Source: Dysgonamonadaceae bacterium (GTDB taxonomy: Bacteria; Bacteroidota; Bacteroidia; Bacteroidales; Azobacteroidaceae). Taken from it: 25,077 nt of DNA. The translations under genes and the position numbers were made by a program. Of the stretch, positions 17,523 to 24,732 are shown in pieces. The notes under the pieces are model-generated. The model searched no databases, was not told the origin of the DNA, and worked only from the letters and a program-made list of their open reading frames with translations. The number at the start of each line of letters is the position of its first letter. The first letter of the stretch is position 1. The DNA lies in NCBI GenBank assembly GCA_031284225.1, contig JAITAH010000228.1:1-25077 (forward strand). Reading direction: 5' to 3'.

Positions 17523-17670
17523 TGAGCGCCTGTATATTTGCACCATCAAACGGAGTTATTGAGTGCACGCGACAATTCCGGATGATTTGCAGACAAAAGT
17601 TGTTTGTAATAATAGTTTAATTTTTTAATTTTGTAATCTTATGAAAAATTTGAATTTGAACGCTTATGGC
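17487..17670 (+). repeat. Inverted repeat, right copy (promoter, leader RNA and peptide start)
   Basis: This 184-bp sequence is the mirror copy of 13342-13524, with four differences in total. It begins inside the HTH gene and ends after codon 10 of the first peptide gene (A-Y-G). It faces outward like its partner, and 3962 bp lie between the two copies, holding the whole export operon. Near identity in a non-coding leader suggests either a recent duplication or ongoing gene conversion. Confidence 0.95.
17533..17540 (+). promoter_or_regulatory. Bacteroides-type promoter -7 box of the peptide genes
   Basis: TATATTTG fits TAnnTTTG. A TTTG at 17514-17517 leaves a 15-bp spacer, short for a -33 element. 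The leader from about 17547 to 17640 contains a small stem, ACAAA-AGTTG-TTTGT (about 17594-17608), whose arms are conserved in the left copy while the loop differs. Confidence 0.6.
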
Positions 17671-17853
17671 GTAGAAGTGCTGAGTCAACAAGAAATGTTG
17701 GATAACAATGGAGGGATTCAATTGGGGGGATCCGTTTATCGCGTAATTACAAAACTTTTGGAAGTTATAGGAGTATTGGAAGTCCTGGATGCTGTTGGTG
17801 AAAGTTTTTTGGAAGGGGTACAAGAAGGCTATAACGATCAGCAAAAAAAATGA
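17641..17853 (+). CDS. Double-glycine leader peptide precursor 1
   Basis: This 70-residue precursor has the leader MKNLNLNAYGVEVLSQQEML followed by D-N-N-G-G at 25, matching the pattern of C39 substrates (hydrophobic positions before GG, E-M at -7/-6). Cleavage after G25 would release a 45-residue peptide starting I-Q-L-G-G, with a helical, mostly hydrophobic centre (V-I-T-K-L-L-E-V-I-G-V-L-E-V-L) and an acidic/polar end (Y-N-D-Q-Q-K-K). A second GG at 29-30 is an alternative site. It has no cysteine, so no disulphide or lanthionine is expected. The first ten codons lie in the inverted repeat. It is a candidate bacteriocin or signal peptide; activity is not shown by sequence. Confidence 0.85.
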   Translation: MKNLNLNAYGVEVLSQQEMLDNNGGIQLGGSVYRVITKLLEVIGVLEVLDAVGESFLEGVQEGYNDQQKK

Positions 17854-17885
17854 TCTTACGTCAAACAGTTAAATATTTATAAATC

Positions 17886-18110
17886 ATGATGAATACTTTG
17901 AACATAGCAACTTATTCGGTAATCGAATTAAGTTATAACGACATGAAATCCATAGAAGGAGGCGGCGAATTGTTAGATAAATTTTTGGACTTCGCGAAAG
18001 ATGCCAGTAAGGCTATTGGGTATGGAGTCGGTTATGCTGCAGGAGCTGTAAAAGATTTTGTTTTAAGCGGAGATGTCGCAGCGAATGAAACTTTAATGAA
18101 TTGTATATGA
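17886..18110 (+). CDS. Double-glycine leader peptide precursor 2
   Basis: This 74-residue precursor starts M-M-N-T-L-N-I-A-T-Y-S-V-I-E-L-S and has a leader ending N-D-M-K-S-I-E-G-G (25-26), again a C39-type site. The mature peptide (about 48 residues) has an amphipathic start (L-L-D-K-F-L-D-F-A-K-D-A) and a glycine-rich helix G-Y-G-V-G-Y-A-A-G-A-V with GxxxG spacing, a motif seen in two-peptide bacteriocins. It ends with one cysteine near the C-terminus (M-N-C-I). It lies 32 bp after peptide 1, so the two could act as a pair. The leaders are similar, but the mature parts are unrelated in sequence. Confidence 0.85.
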   Translation: MMNTLNIATYSVIELSYNDMKSIEGGGELLDKFLDFAKDASKAIGYGVGYAAGAVKDFVLSGDVAANETLMNCI

Positions 18111-18118
18111 AACTGGTC

Positions 18119-18155
18119 AAAATTATGAGGTATTGCAAATATACCTCATAATTTT
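18119..18155 (+). terminator. Perfect 15-bp hairpin after the peptide genes
   Basis: AAAATTATGAGGTAT (18119-18133) and ATACCTCATAATTTT (18141-18155) are exact reverse complements around the 7-nt loop TGCAAAT. It stands 9 bp after the second peptide stop and 33 bp before the CPBP gene. A U-rich stretch forms the 3' arm. It probably acts as a partial terminator or RNA-stabilising stem, so that peptide mRNA exceeds that of the downstream membrane genes. Confidence 0.8.
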
Positions 18156-18188
18156 GTTATATGTTTTCACATTGAGATTGTTTCATTT

Positions 18189-18680
18189 ATGTATAGAATA
18201 TATCATTATTTATATAAATCAAAAGCGATAACCATTTTATTATTTGGTATATTCTCCGCTTTATGTGTGAATTTTTTATTAGTATGTTTGAATACCCTTT
18301 TGAACTTGGAAGACTGGAGCGAAGTAAAGGAGTATTCAACAACCATTAAAGATTTTTTCATCATTGTCGGCTTCGCGCCTTTTGTTGAAACGTTCTGTTT
18401 TCAATATGCGCCATTAAAAATAGCCGGATTGTTTGTAAAAAAGTATAAACATTTGGTTTTTATCATAATAGCTGTTTCTGTATTGTTTGGCTTATTACAC
18501 CAAAATTCGACAGTATATTTTATTATAGTTTTCTTTTACAGTCTGATTTGGTCTTTCTGCTGTTTCCTGTTTATCCGACGGAAGCAACATCCGTTATTGT
18601 TTACGACACTGATTCACGCATCTTATAATGGCGTGTTATTTGGAACAAAACTGTTATTAACCTTTTCTGTTATCAAATGA
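18189..18680 (+). CDS. CPBP-family intramembrane protease-like protein, right copy
   Basis: This 163-residue membrane protein has CPBP motifs E67-T-F-C-F-Q72 (after A-P-F-V), F100-G-L-L-H104 and H143-A-S-Y-N147. As in the left copy, the first motif is E-T...Q rather than E-E...R; the metal-binding His and Asn residues are kept. About four to five TM segments are visible. It follows the two peptide genes and the hairpin, and overlaps the small membrane gene by 4 bp. By analogy with CPBP immunity proteins of class II bacteriocin loci, it may protect the producer or further process the peptides; I infer this from context only. Confidence 0.82.
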   Translation: MYRIYHYLYKSKAITILLFGIFSALCVNFLLVCLNTLLNLEDWSEVKEYSTTIKDFFIIVGFAPFVETFCFQYAPLKIAGLFVKKYKHLVFIIIAVSVLFGLLHQNSTVYFIIVFFYSLIWSFCCFLFIRRKQHPLLFTTLIHASYNGVLFGTKLLLTFSVIK

Positions 18681-19057
18681 AACCTGTTTCAGAAAGACGA
18701 TTAGCTCTCTACATCTCTCTCTTTTTAGTTGTTATCACTATCCTGTTAAACCAAACGTACCGCCCGTATATCTATCAAAACAAAATTTGCGATTTTCATT
18801 TGGCCGATACGCTCACCAGTTGGGTATCTGTTCCTGCCGGAAGTTTGTTTTTCTGGGGAATTTCCCATGACCGCTTTTTCAAAGGTTTTATTGGCAGTTG
18901 GGCAGGCTCGATCGTATATGAATTTATAGGATTAACTTTTGACTGGTTGGACATTATTGCCCTGTTTTTAAGTAGCGGCTTAACGTACGGGATTTACCTG
19001 ATCGTTAAAAACCGCCGCACAAAATCCGGAATTTCAAAACGCATACATCAAGCGTAA
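18677..19057 (+). CDS. Small four-TM membrane protein, right copy
   Basis: This 126-residue protein is the full-length partner of 12481-12831, with long identical stretches (for example Y-I-S-L-F-L-V-V and DFHLADTLTSW). Hydrophobic segments lie at about 8-24, 48-64, 76-92 and 92-112. A basic C-terminal tail (V-K-N-R-R-T-K-S-G-I-S-K-R-I-H) is absent from the IS-truncated left copy. I do not recognise the family. Its strict pairing with a CPBP gene in both mirror modules, with the same 4-bp overlap, suggests the two proteins function together. Stronger conservation between copies than in the CPBP partner suggests a general rather than peptide-specific role. Confidence 0.75.
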   Translation: MKPVSERRLALYISLFLVVITILLNQTYRPYIYQNKICDFHLADTLTSWVSVPAGSLFFWGISHDRFFKGFIGSWAGSIVYEFIGLTFDWLDIIALFLSSGLTYGIYLIVKNRRTKSGISKRIHQA

Positions 19058-19353
19058 AAAACCCAAAGCGCCCAATTCCGAACGGTTTCCTCGATCATTG
19101 CGTACCTTTGTAAATCAGGAGATAAAAGACAAAAAGAATAAAGAAGATAGATGCAGACATAATAGATCAAAGACGTCTTACTGAATGTTTCAAAACATGC
19201 AAATTACGAAATAAAAAAGTCGGGGAGCAGGCATTTTTAAAGTAGAGAGGAAGCTACCAACAGGCGCCCATCGAAAAAATTCAGATGTGCGCCTGAATAG
19301 ACTTGGCCAATGTCATTTGAATTTCCCCTCGCCTCCGGACAACGGAAACACCC
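19058..19353. other. Intergenic region between convergent transcription units
   Basis: No convincing gene lies in this 296-bp stretch. A -7-like box TACCTTTG lies at 19103-19110 on the plus strand with no gene downstream of it, so a small RNA or a relict promoter is possible. The hairpin at 19261-19295 is described separately. Confidence 0.5.
19261..19295. terminator. GC-rich hairpin between convergent operons
   Basis: CAGGCGC (19261-19267) pairs with GCGCCTG (19289-19295). One C-T mismatch later, the stem continues with CATC/GATG, around an A-rich loop. It lies between the plus-strand peptide island and the end of the minus-strand operon (19354), where a shared terminator would be expected. 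There is no long T-run on either side, so efficiency is uncertain. Confidence 0.5.
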
Positions 19354-19893
19354 TCACCGCATAAAGAAAATGCCGAAAAGTACCGGTATCAGAATACCGG
19401 CCAGTAAAAACCATTTCCCGGAACCGCTTAAACTTTTCTTTCCTTTCACAAGAAACAGTCCGGTGATGGCGAGCAGAATCAACGAAACGGCGAAGAAATC
19501 GGCTATCGGACTCCAGCCTTTTACCTTATTATAATGTAAACGGTTTATCCAGTAAATGAGGACGTTCTTTTTATGCGTTTCGTAATCCAACTGCCCATTG
19601 GCGGAATTATACACGCCTGCACCGCCATCGAGAAACAACCGGAGATGGTCTTCGTCGATTCGCAGGATTCGTTTCAACGGGGGCAGGTTTTTTCCGGCGC
19701 TCCAAGTCGTCGAGAGTTCGGTTTCGGAAAGGTAAGCCGGCAGTTGAAGGGTTTTTTCTTCGGTACGGAACGCCGGATCTTTCTCGCCGAGATGGTTGAG
19801 AAAGATGCCGGAGATTCCATATACCAACGAAACGCCCACCACTAAAAAACCCAAGTCGCGGTGGATCGCCCGTAAGCTGCGTGTAAAATTCAT
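19354..19893 (-). CDS. PepSY-associated TM-type membrane protein
   Basis: This 179-residue protein begins M-N-F-T-R-S-L-R-A-I-H-R-D-L-G-F, the IHRDLGF segment typical of PepSY-associated TM proteins, followed by TM1 (about 15-34). A periplasmic PepSY-like part follows (about 35-110), then I-N-R-L-H-Y-N-K, TM2 (about 127-148) and TM3 (about 158-176). Family members are found in iron/siderophore and heme loci as possible reductases; His12 and His119 could bind heme, though that is inference. It is the last gene of the minus-strand operon, 2 bp after the lipoprotein. Confidence 0.8.
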   Translation of the reverse strand: MNFTRSLRAIHRDLGFLVVGVSLVYGISGIFLNHLGEKDPAFRTEEKTLQLPAYLSETELSTTWSAGKNLPPLKRILRIDEDHLRLFLDGGAGVYNSANGQLDYETHKKNVLIYWINRLHYNKVKGWSPIADFFAVSLILLAITGLFLVKGKKSLSGSGKWFLLAGILIPVLFGIFFMR

Positions 19894-19895
19894 GC

Positions 19896-20435
19896 TTAAT
19901 CCAATGTTTCAAACGAAAGACCGTCCATGTAGTAAATGACGTAGTAATCTTTGTTGTGGGCTTTCATCCACTTCCGCATATCGGCGATATTGCTCAATTC
20001 GGCTTCGCAAGATTCGGCCGCGCCGTCTTCCTGTTTTTTCAGGTTGACGTCTTTTTCCAGTTCGGCGATGTATTCCTGACTCAGGCGGCGTTCTTTCAAT
20101 ACGCCGTTGATAGCCAGTTTAGAGCCAACCAGTTCGCGGTTAAACCCGCCGATTTCGCCTTTGGCTTCCACGCGCAGAGAAGCTTCTTGCGATTCGCCGA
20201 CGATAAAACACCGTTTCCCGGAATGTTTGCAGGTGTGCGTAACATATCCGACTACCGTGATGGTTTTATCGACTTCCTGATCGGCCACCGCCAAAAGGTC
20301 GTCCAACGGGAAAGACGAAGTTTCTGCGGCTACGGAAGTGAGAGGAGCGTCGGCCGAAGCTTCCGCCTGTTTTTTGTTGCCGGAACAGGCGCCGAGTACT
20401 AACGATAATGCAGCAAGTGCAACTAATTGTTTCAT
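19896..20435 (-). CDS. Hypothetical lipoprotein with OB-fold-like domain
   Basis: This 179-residue protein has a lipoprotein signal: L14-G-A-C17 lipobox after a hydrophobic stretch. Cys17 would be lipidated, and the next residues (S-G-N-K-K) do not reveal the sorting site clearly. The middle region (I-T-V-V-G-Y-V-T-H-T-C-K-H-S-G-K-R-C-F-I-V-G) resembles the OB-fold proteins of Bacteroidota that sit in iron-related operons. The C-x-H-S-G-K-x-C motif could bind a metal. It is co-oriented and close to both neighbours. I cannot assign a specific function. Confidence 0.7.
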   Translation of the reverse strand: MKQLVALAALSLVLGACSGNKKQAEASADAPLTSVAAETSSFPLDDLLAVADQEVDKTITVVGYVTHTCKHSGKRCFIVGESQEASLRVEAKGEIGGFNRELVGSKLAINGVLKERRLSQEYIAELEKDVNLKKQEDGAAESCEAELSNIADMRKWMKAHNKDYYVIYYMDGLSFETLD

Positions 20436-20466
20436 TGTGATAAATTTTTAATGGTTTGTTTTTATA

Positions 20467-21699
20467 TTAATCTTCTATTTTCCACTGTAAAAGTAACGCG
20501 ATGGCTCCGGCAATCCCGAAAATCAGGACATAAGAACTGTCGAAAATTTTCTTTTTCACAGAACGGCGCCGGTAAATACCTGCGAATATCAATGCCAATA
20601 CAACATTGGTAATTAGCGCCATGAATGTAGTAAAATGCAGCTGTGGCGCAATGTATTCGCTGTTCGGATTGCGGAACGTCAGGTAAAACGGGAACAGTTT
20701 TCCGGCAATTACATCCCATGGGTTGACGGATTCCGCTACAAACGCATAGCGAACTTTTTCCAACGTTTCCGTTTTCAACGCATAATATTGTTTGCCGGCG
20801 GGGTTTTGCACCGTAATCGTCCAATAAAGGAAGTTTCCGATCAGCGACAGTTCATCGGTATCTAACCGGATCGGGTCGATGTCCAGTTGCCGCGGATGGT
20901 ATTTGCCACCGGCTTCTTCGAGGATATAAACCTTCCCTTTTTTATCGAAAAGAAAGCCGTAGAACCGTTTATCGGCCGGTTCTTCCATAGCAAAAAAGGC
21001 CGGTTCAATTTGCGGATCTAACTGGGTGTTTCGTACAAACGGACGCCCGTTCACCCTTTTGATATGAAAAAGCTGCCCTTTCGCATCTAACGAGAAATAC
21101 CCTTCGTCGTAGGGTTTGCGGATACTCAAATCGCCGGCCGTCCATTGCGCGGGAAAAACATATCCCGCTTTCAGCAGGGCATTTTGGAATTTTTCGCTTT
21201 TCTCCCGGTTGACGGTATTGGTTTCCGCGTCGATAAATTCAATCTTATCTTTCAGACGAAACAGGTCGCCCGGCGATTCCAGTTTGCCCTTTTGCGGCAG
21301 GGATTCATACATAATGTACAATCCGATGTCCGGTACATTTTTATGTTTCGGCGTATAGCGATAAACGACTTGCTTGACCCGCAGTTGTTGCGGTTCGATC
21401 TTGATCCCGTCGATACTGTCGAGCATTTCGCCGTTGAGCATTAATTGGCGGAAGTTCAACAAAGGCAATGCGGCGTCGAAGGCTTTGTCTTCATACAGTT
21501 TTCCTTCGTCGTCGTGCAAGTTATCTTTCCGGCCGTCTAATTCGCGGAACATCAATTTTTTCTCTATCGAACTGTAATAGCCGAACGGATATTTGGTTTT
21601 TGAATAAGTGGCTGTTTTTATCAATTCGGGTAGCGCCCACAGACCGATAAGCGTAACGAACAGACCGATCAATACGTAATTTATAGTTTTGTTTTTCAT
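20467..21699 (-). CDS. DUF4857 domain-containing membrane protein
   Basis: This 410-residue protein has one N-terminal TM helix (about 8-27), a large presumably periplasmic part that looks beta-rich (about 30-345), and two TM helices at the C-terminus (about 350-370 and 385-403). The segments Y-P-F-G-Y-Y-S-S-I and F-R-E-L-D-G-R fit the DUF4857 family as I know it, found mainly in Bacteroidales beside an ABC ATPase and permease. Its start overlaps the permease stop by 4 bp, so it is probably the third part of the transporter. The function is unknown. Confidence 0.75.
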   Translation of the reverse strand: MKNKTINYVLIGLFVTLIGLWALPELIKTATYSKTKYPFGYYSSIEKKLMFRELDGRKDNLHDDEGKLYEDKAFDAALPLLNFRQLMLNGEMLDSIDGIKIEPQQLRVKQVVYRYTPKHKNVPDIGLYIMYESLPQKGKLESPGDLFRLKDKIEFIDAETNTVNREKSEKFQNALLKAGYVFPAQWTAGDLSIRKPYDEGYFSLDAKGQLFHIKRVNGRPFVRNTQLDPQIEPAFFAMEEPADKRFYGFLFDKKGKVYILEEAGGKYHPRQLDIDPIRLDTDELSLIGNFLYWTITVQNPAGKQYYALKTETLEKVRYAFVAESVNPWDVIAGKLFPFYLTFRNPNSEYIAPQLHFTTFMALITNVVLALIFAGIYRRRSVKKKIFDSSYVLIFGIAGAIALLLQWKIED

Positions 21700-22373
21700 T
21701 GAACACCCTCCTTAAATCGTGTGGTAGAATAAAACGGAAAGAAAAAAGAAGCAATCAGCGCGACGATTAAATACGGATCGAACGGTTGATAAGCTCCCGA
21801 CCGGGTTCTTAACAGGAAAAGCGACAGAAAGAGGATGCCCGGAAGGACATTCAATATCCGCTGTTTCCACTGCGGTTCGAGGCAGACCCAAGCGGTAATC
21901 AGGTAAGCGACCGGGCAGGCGAGGAACCACGGCAAGAGTTGTTGAAAGCCGGCGCATACCATTTCCGCCGGAAATTGCCGGCCGAGGCCCCACAAAAGAA
22001 GCGGTACGGTGATGAGTGTCAGCAATACAAGGATTCCGATCCCGTACAGCAACATCGTCAGCAGGATATTACTTTCCTTCAAGGGTAAATGCAGCGTCAG
22101 TTTCAACCGTTTGAATTGCAATTCGGGAATGTACTGCGTGATGGCCAATAAGATGCCGGCCAGCAACGGCAGATACTCGAAATACGGGAAGAACAACGGA
22201 TCTTTTTGCACCGTATTTTCCCACACCATTACGATTCCCGACAGGCGGATGCCTTCGTTGAGTTTCAAAAACGAATAGATTCCGGCTCCCAAAAAGACGG
22301 CTGCGATAATAAGAACGGCGCTCCGGGTTTTAATCCATTCTTTGTATAACAATGATTGGTACATAACTATCAA
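21696..22373 (-). CDS. ABC transporter permease-like membrane protein
   Basis: This 225-residue protein has about six TM helices (about 17-33, 60-80, 102-125, 145-170, 180-193, 200-215). It starts M-I-V-M-Y-Q-S-L-L-Y-K-E-W-I-K-T-R, a cytoplasmic basic start typical of ABC-2-type permeases. It overlaps the ATPase stop by 4 bp and the DUF4857 start by 4 bp, so the three are translationally coupled. No specific substrate can be inferred. Confidence 0.75.
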   Translation of the reverse strand: MIVMYQSLLYKEWIKTRSAVLIIAAVFLGAGIYSFLKLNEGIRLSGIVMVWENTVQKDPLFFPYFEYLPLLAGILLAITQYIPELQFKRLKLTLHLPLKESNILLTMLLYGIGILVLLTLITVPLLLWGLGRQFPAEMVCAGFQQLLPWFLACPVAYLITAWVCLEPQWKQRILNVLPGILFLSLFLLRTRSGAYQPFDPYLIVALIASFFFPFYSTTRFKEGVQ

Positions 22374-23086
22374 TATTTTCCGGTTAATTCAATAAAAATA
22401 TCTTCCAGCGTTTGGTTCGGATATTGCTTCATCAGCTCCTGAGTAGGTTGGTGCAGCAAAATCTTACCATAATCCAGAATCATGCAGTCGTCGATCAGGA
22501 TTTCCATATCCTGAATGATGTGAGACGTGAGGAAGACCGTTTTGTCGCCCTGCTTGACAAACTCTTTGAGGTATTCCACAAACAGCCGGCGGTAGCCGGG
22601 GTCCAGTCCCATGGAAAAGTCGTCGAGAATCAGCAAGTCGGGATCTTGCGCAAAAAGTAATCCGAGCGCCACTTGCGAACGTTGTCCGCACGACATGGTG
22701 TTGAGTTTCTGCGTAGGCAGAATTTTCAGTTTTTCAATCAGGCCGAAGTACGCCTCCCGTTTCCAATTCGGGAAAAAGCGGCGGTAATACCGTTCCAACT
22801 GATGTACATTAAAATAACTGTGTTGGATATGTCCTTCCAACAGCAGGCCGATGCGGCCTTTGGTTTCCGGGCTAATCTTGTCCATGCTTTCGCCGAAAAC
22901 GCGGCAAACGCCCGAACGCGGCTTCAAGTACCCGTTCAGGATGTTGATGATGGTGGTTTTACCCGTTCCGTTTTTCCCCAACAGGCCTAAGATTTTCCCT
23001 TTTTGTACTTCAAAGTTCAAATCTTTGTATATTAATCGATGGCCATAATAATGGGTGATATTTTCACATTGAATGATGGGCGTCAT
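22370..23086 (-). CDS. ABC transporter ATP-binding protein with atypical Walker B and signature
   Basis: This 238-residue ATPase starts at M-T-P-I-I-Q-C-E-N-I. An upstream ATG at 23188 would overlap the end of the outer-membrane gene and add 34 non-family residues, so I reject it. Walker A is G-K-N-G-T-G-K-T (37-44) and the H-loop His is near 190. Two features are unusual: the signature reads M-S-C-G-Q (132-136) instead of L-S-G-G-Q, and Walker B reads L-L-I-L-D-D (152-157), with Asp in place of the catalytic Glu. ATP binding should be kept, but hydrolysis may be slow. The partners are the permease and DUF4857 protein downstream. Confidence 0.88.
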   Translation of the reverse strand: MTPIIQCENITHYYGHRLIYKDLNFEVQKGKILGLLGKNGTGKTTIINILNGYLKPRSGVCRVFGESMDKISPETKGRIGLLLEGHIQHSYFNVHQLERYYRRFFPNWKREAYFGLIEKLKILPTQKLNTMSCGQRSQVALGLLFAQDPDLLILDDFSMGLDPGYRRLFVEYLKEFVKQGDKTVFLTSHIIQDMEILIDDCMILDYGKILLHQPTQELMKQYPNQTLEDIFIELTGKY

Positions 23087-23102
23087 ATACTGTCCGATAA
23101 AA

Positions 23103-24719
23103 TTAAAATCTGCAACCGGCAGATAAGGATACAAAAGTAAATAAATTTTGAGAAATAATTTCTGTTTGTGTTGCATACGTTCCGTCATAAGTCAGATGTA
23201 CGTAAGCGCACAAAGCGGAATGGATAGCGCGTGCGTATTCTAACGAAACATTGGATGCCCAACGCGGGGCAGTCAGATATTCGTATTCCTGATAAAGTAA
23301 ATCATCGAGCGATTTGGGTGGCTTTTGCTGCGGCGAGGGTGGGGCATACGTTTGATCGTCTTTCGGCGTGCCGTCGCCTGCGCCGTAACGCGCGCCCAGT
23401 GTAATACCGTATTGGTTTTTACCGATCCGGATATTGCGGCATACGCTTACGCGAGCCTCGTAATTTCCTATCGTTTGCAAACGGTAATAGGGATACAGCG
23501 AGATGCGTTGATCGCGGTTAAAGTAATCGCCGCCTGCTTTGAATTGCCATTTGGGACAAAAGTTTTCTATTCCGAAACTGCCGGCGTATTCTGCGTGAAT
23601 GGTTGTTTTTTCACGATTCAACATTTGATTTTTGCCCGTATAAATAATATCGGAATGGCTGCCTTGCGTATCTTCGAGCGATATTCGTTCGTAGTTTTTG
23701 AGCGATTCTTTTCCGGCTTGTACCGTTAGCGAATGACGAAAATCCGAACGGGCGTAAGTCGCCGTTCCGTTAGCCGCCATTTCCACGCCGTTGTGATCGG
23801 TGAAAACATAGGTATTGGGCGATTGTTTGCCGTAATATCCGGTACGATTTAGAAAGACCGCTTCGCCGAATAGGCTCCAGCCGCTTTGCAGGCGCCAGTC
23901 GATTTGTACGGCTCCGCCATTGAACCGGTTAAACATGGGTTGGCTGTCGATGGTGTAGCTTTTTGACCCCGAAGTACTCCACAGTTCGCTGTTGCCGTAA
24001 AACCCGCCGAAATTAATGAGCGTATAATACTGCTTGTCGGTAACGCCATACCTGTTGAACGTCAATCCTTCTACGCTACGGCGGTATAAATAGCAACCGC
24101 CTACAAGCGCCGACCAGGTAGCGCCTTCCGTGGGTATTTGATAATTAAGTCCGACGCTTGCCGTCAAATCCAACCATTTGTTGGTATGCCTCAAATCGCG
24201 ATATTTTGCATAATTGGCGGTGATGTAGTCGATTTTACCGCCCAATGAAACTCCGTGTCCCAGCTGTGCGGCGACGCCTCCGGCAAGTACAAATGTTTCC
24301 ATCGTTTTTTTGCCCCGCGTGCTGTCGGCCATTTCCGACAGGTCGAAAGCGTTGTAATAAGGGTCGATGAACGCCGAACCGGTCATGTTTTGTCCCGTAA
24401 AATGGGTGTAGCGTACTTTGCCGTACAACACAACCCGTTTGTTGAGCCGGTAATACGATTCGGTATCGGCTCCCCATTCCCAACGGTTATCGCTTTGGTA
24501 GTAATTCACAAAACCGCCATCGCCTTTGTTGGAAAATACTTCTGCCGTAGAAATTTTTTGCACAGGAACGAGCAGTAAACCGGCCGCATTGCGGCTGGTC
24601 AGCCAAGCTTCTGTTTGCCGTACATACTCCGGCGCAGGATAGCGAATCAGGGCGCTATCCTGTGCCGAGAGCAGTTGTACCGCAATAAGCAAAAGCAATA
24701 AAGTGAAATACTTTTTCAA
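23103..24719 (-). CDS. DUF6850-type outer-membrane beta-barrel protein
   Basis: This 538-residue protein has a signal peptide (MKKYFTLLLLLIAVQLLSA) and many alternating aromatic strands. It ends with F-V-S-L-S-A-G-C-R-F, whose terminal Phe is the outer-membrane barrel signature. The early segment G-D-G-G-F-V-N-Y-Y-Q-S-D-N-R-W-E-W-G-A-D-T-E-S fits the DUF6850 outer-membrane family of Bacteroidales as I know it. It lies 13 bp after the DUF4876-like gene and 16 bp before the ATPase gene, all on the minus strand, so it probably belongs to one envelope machine with them. The substrate is unknown. Confidence 0.78.
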   Translation of the reverse strand: MKKYFTLLLLLIAVQLLSAQDSALIRYPAPEYVRQTEAWLTSRNAAGLLLVPVQKISTAEVFSNKGDGGFVNYYQSDNRWEWGADTESYYRLNKRVVLYGKVRYTHFTGQNMTGSAFIDPYYNAFDLSEMADSTRGKKTMETFVLAGGVAAQLGHGVSLGGKIDYITANYAKYRDLRHTNKWLDLTASVGLNYQIPTEGATWSALVGGCYLYRRSVEGLTFNRYGVTDKQYYTLINFGGFYGNSELWSTSGSKSYTIDSQPMFNRFNGGAVQIDWRLQSGWSLFGEAVFLNRTGYYGKQSPNTYVFTDHNGVEMAANGTATYARSDFRHSLTVQAGKESLKNYERISLEDTQGSHSDIIYTGKNQMLNREKTTIHAEYAGSFGIENFCPKWQFKAGGDYFNRDQRISLYPYYRLQTIGNYEARVSVCRNIRIGKNQYGITLGARYGAGDGTPKDDQTYAPPSPQQKPPKSLDDLLYQEYEYLTAPRWASNVSLEYARAIHSALCAYVHLTYDGTYATQTEIISQNLFTFVSLSAGCRF

Positions 24720-24732
24720 TTCAATAATATTA

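Noticed and set aside
13342..17670. Composite transposon bounded by the 183-bp repeats
   Set aside because: The repeats contain promoter and peptide-leader sequence, no transposase and no terminal repeats of their own, so they are not IS ends.
23087..23188. N-terminal extension of the minus-strand ATPase
   Set aside because: It would overlap the end of the outer-membrane protein gene and adds 34 residues outside the ABC domain.
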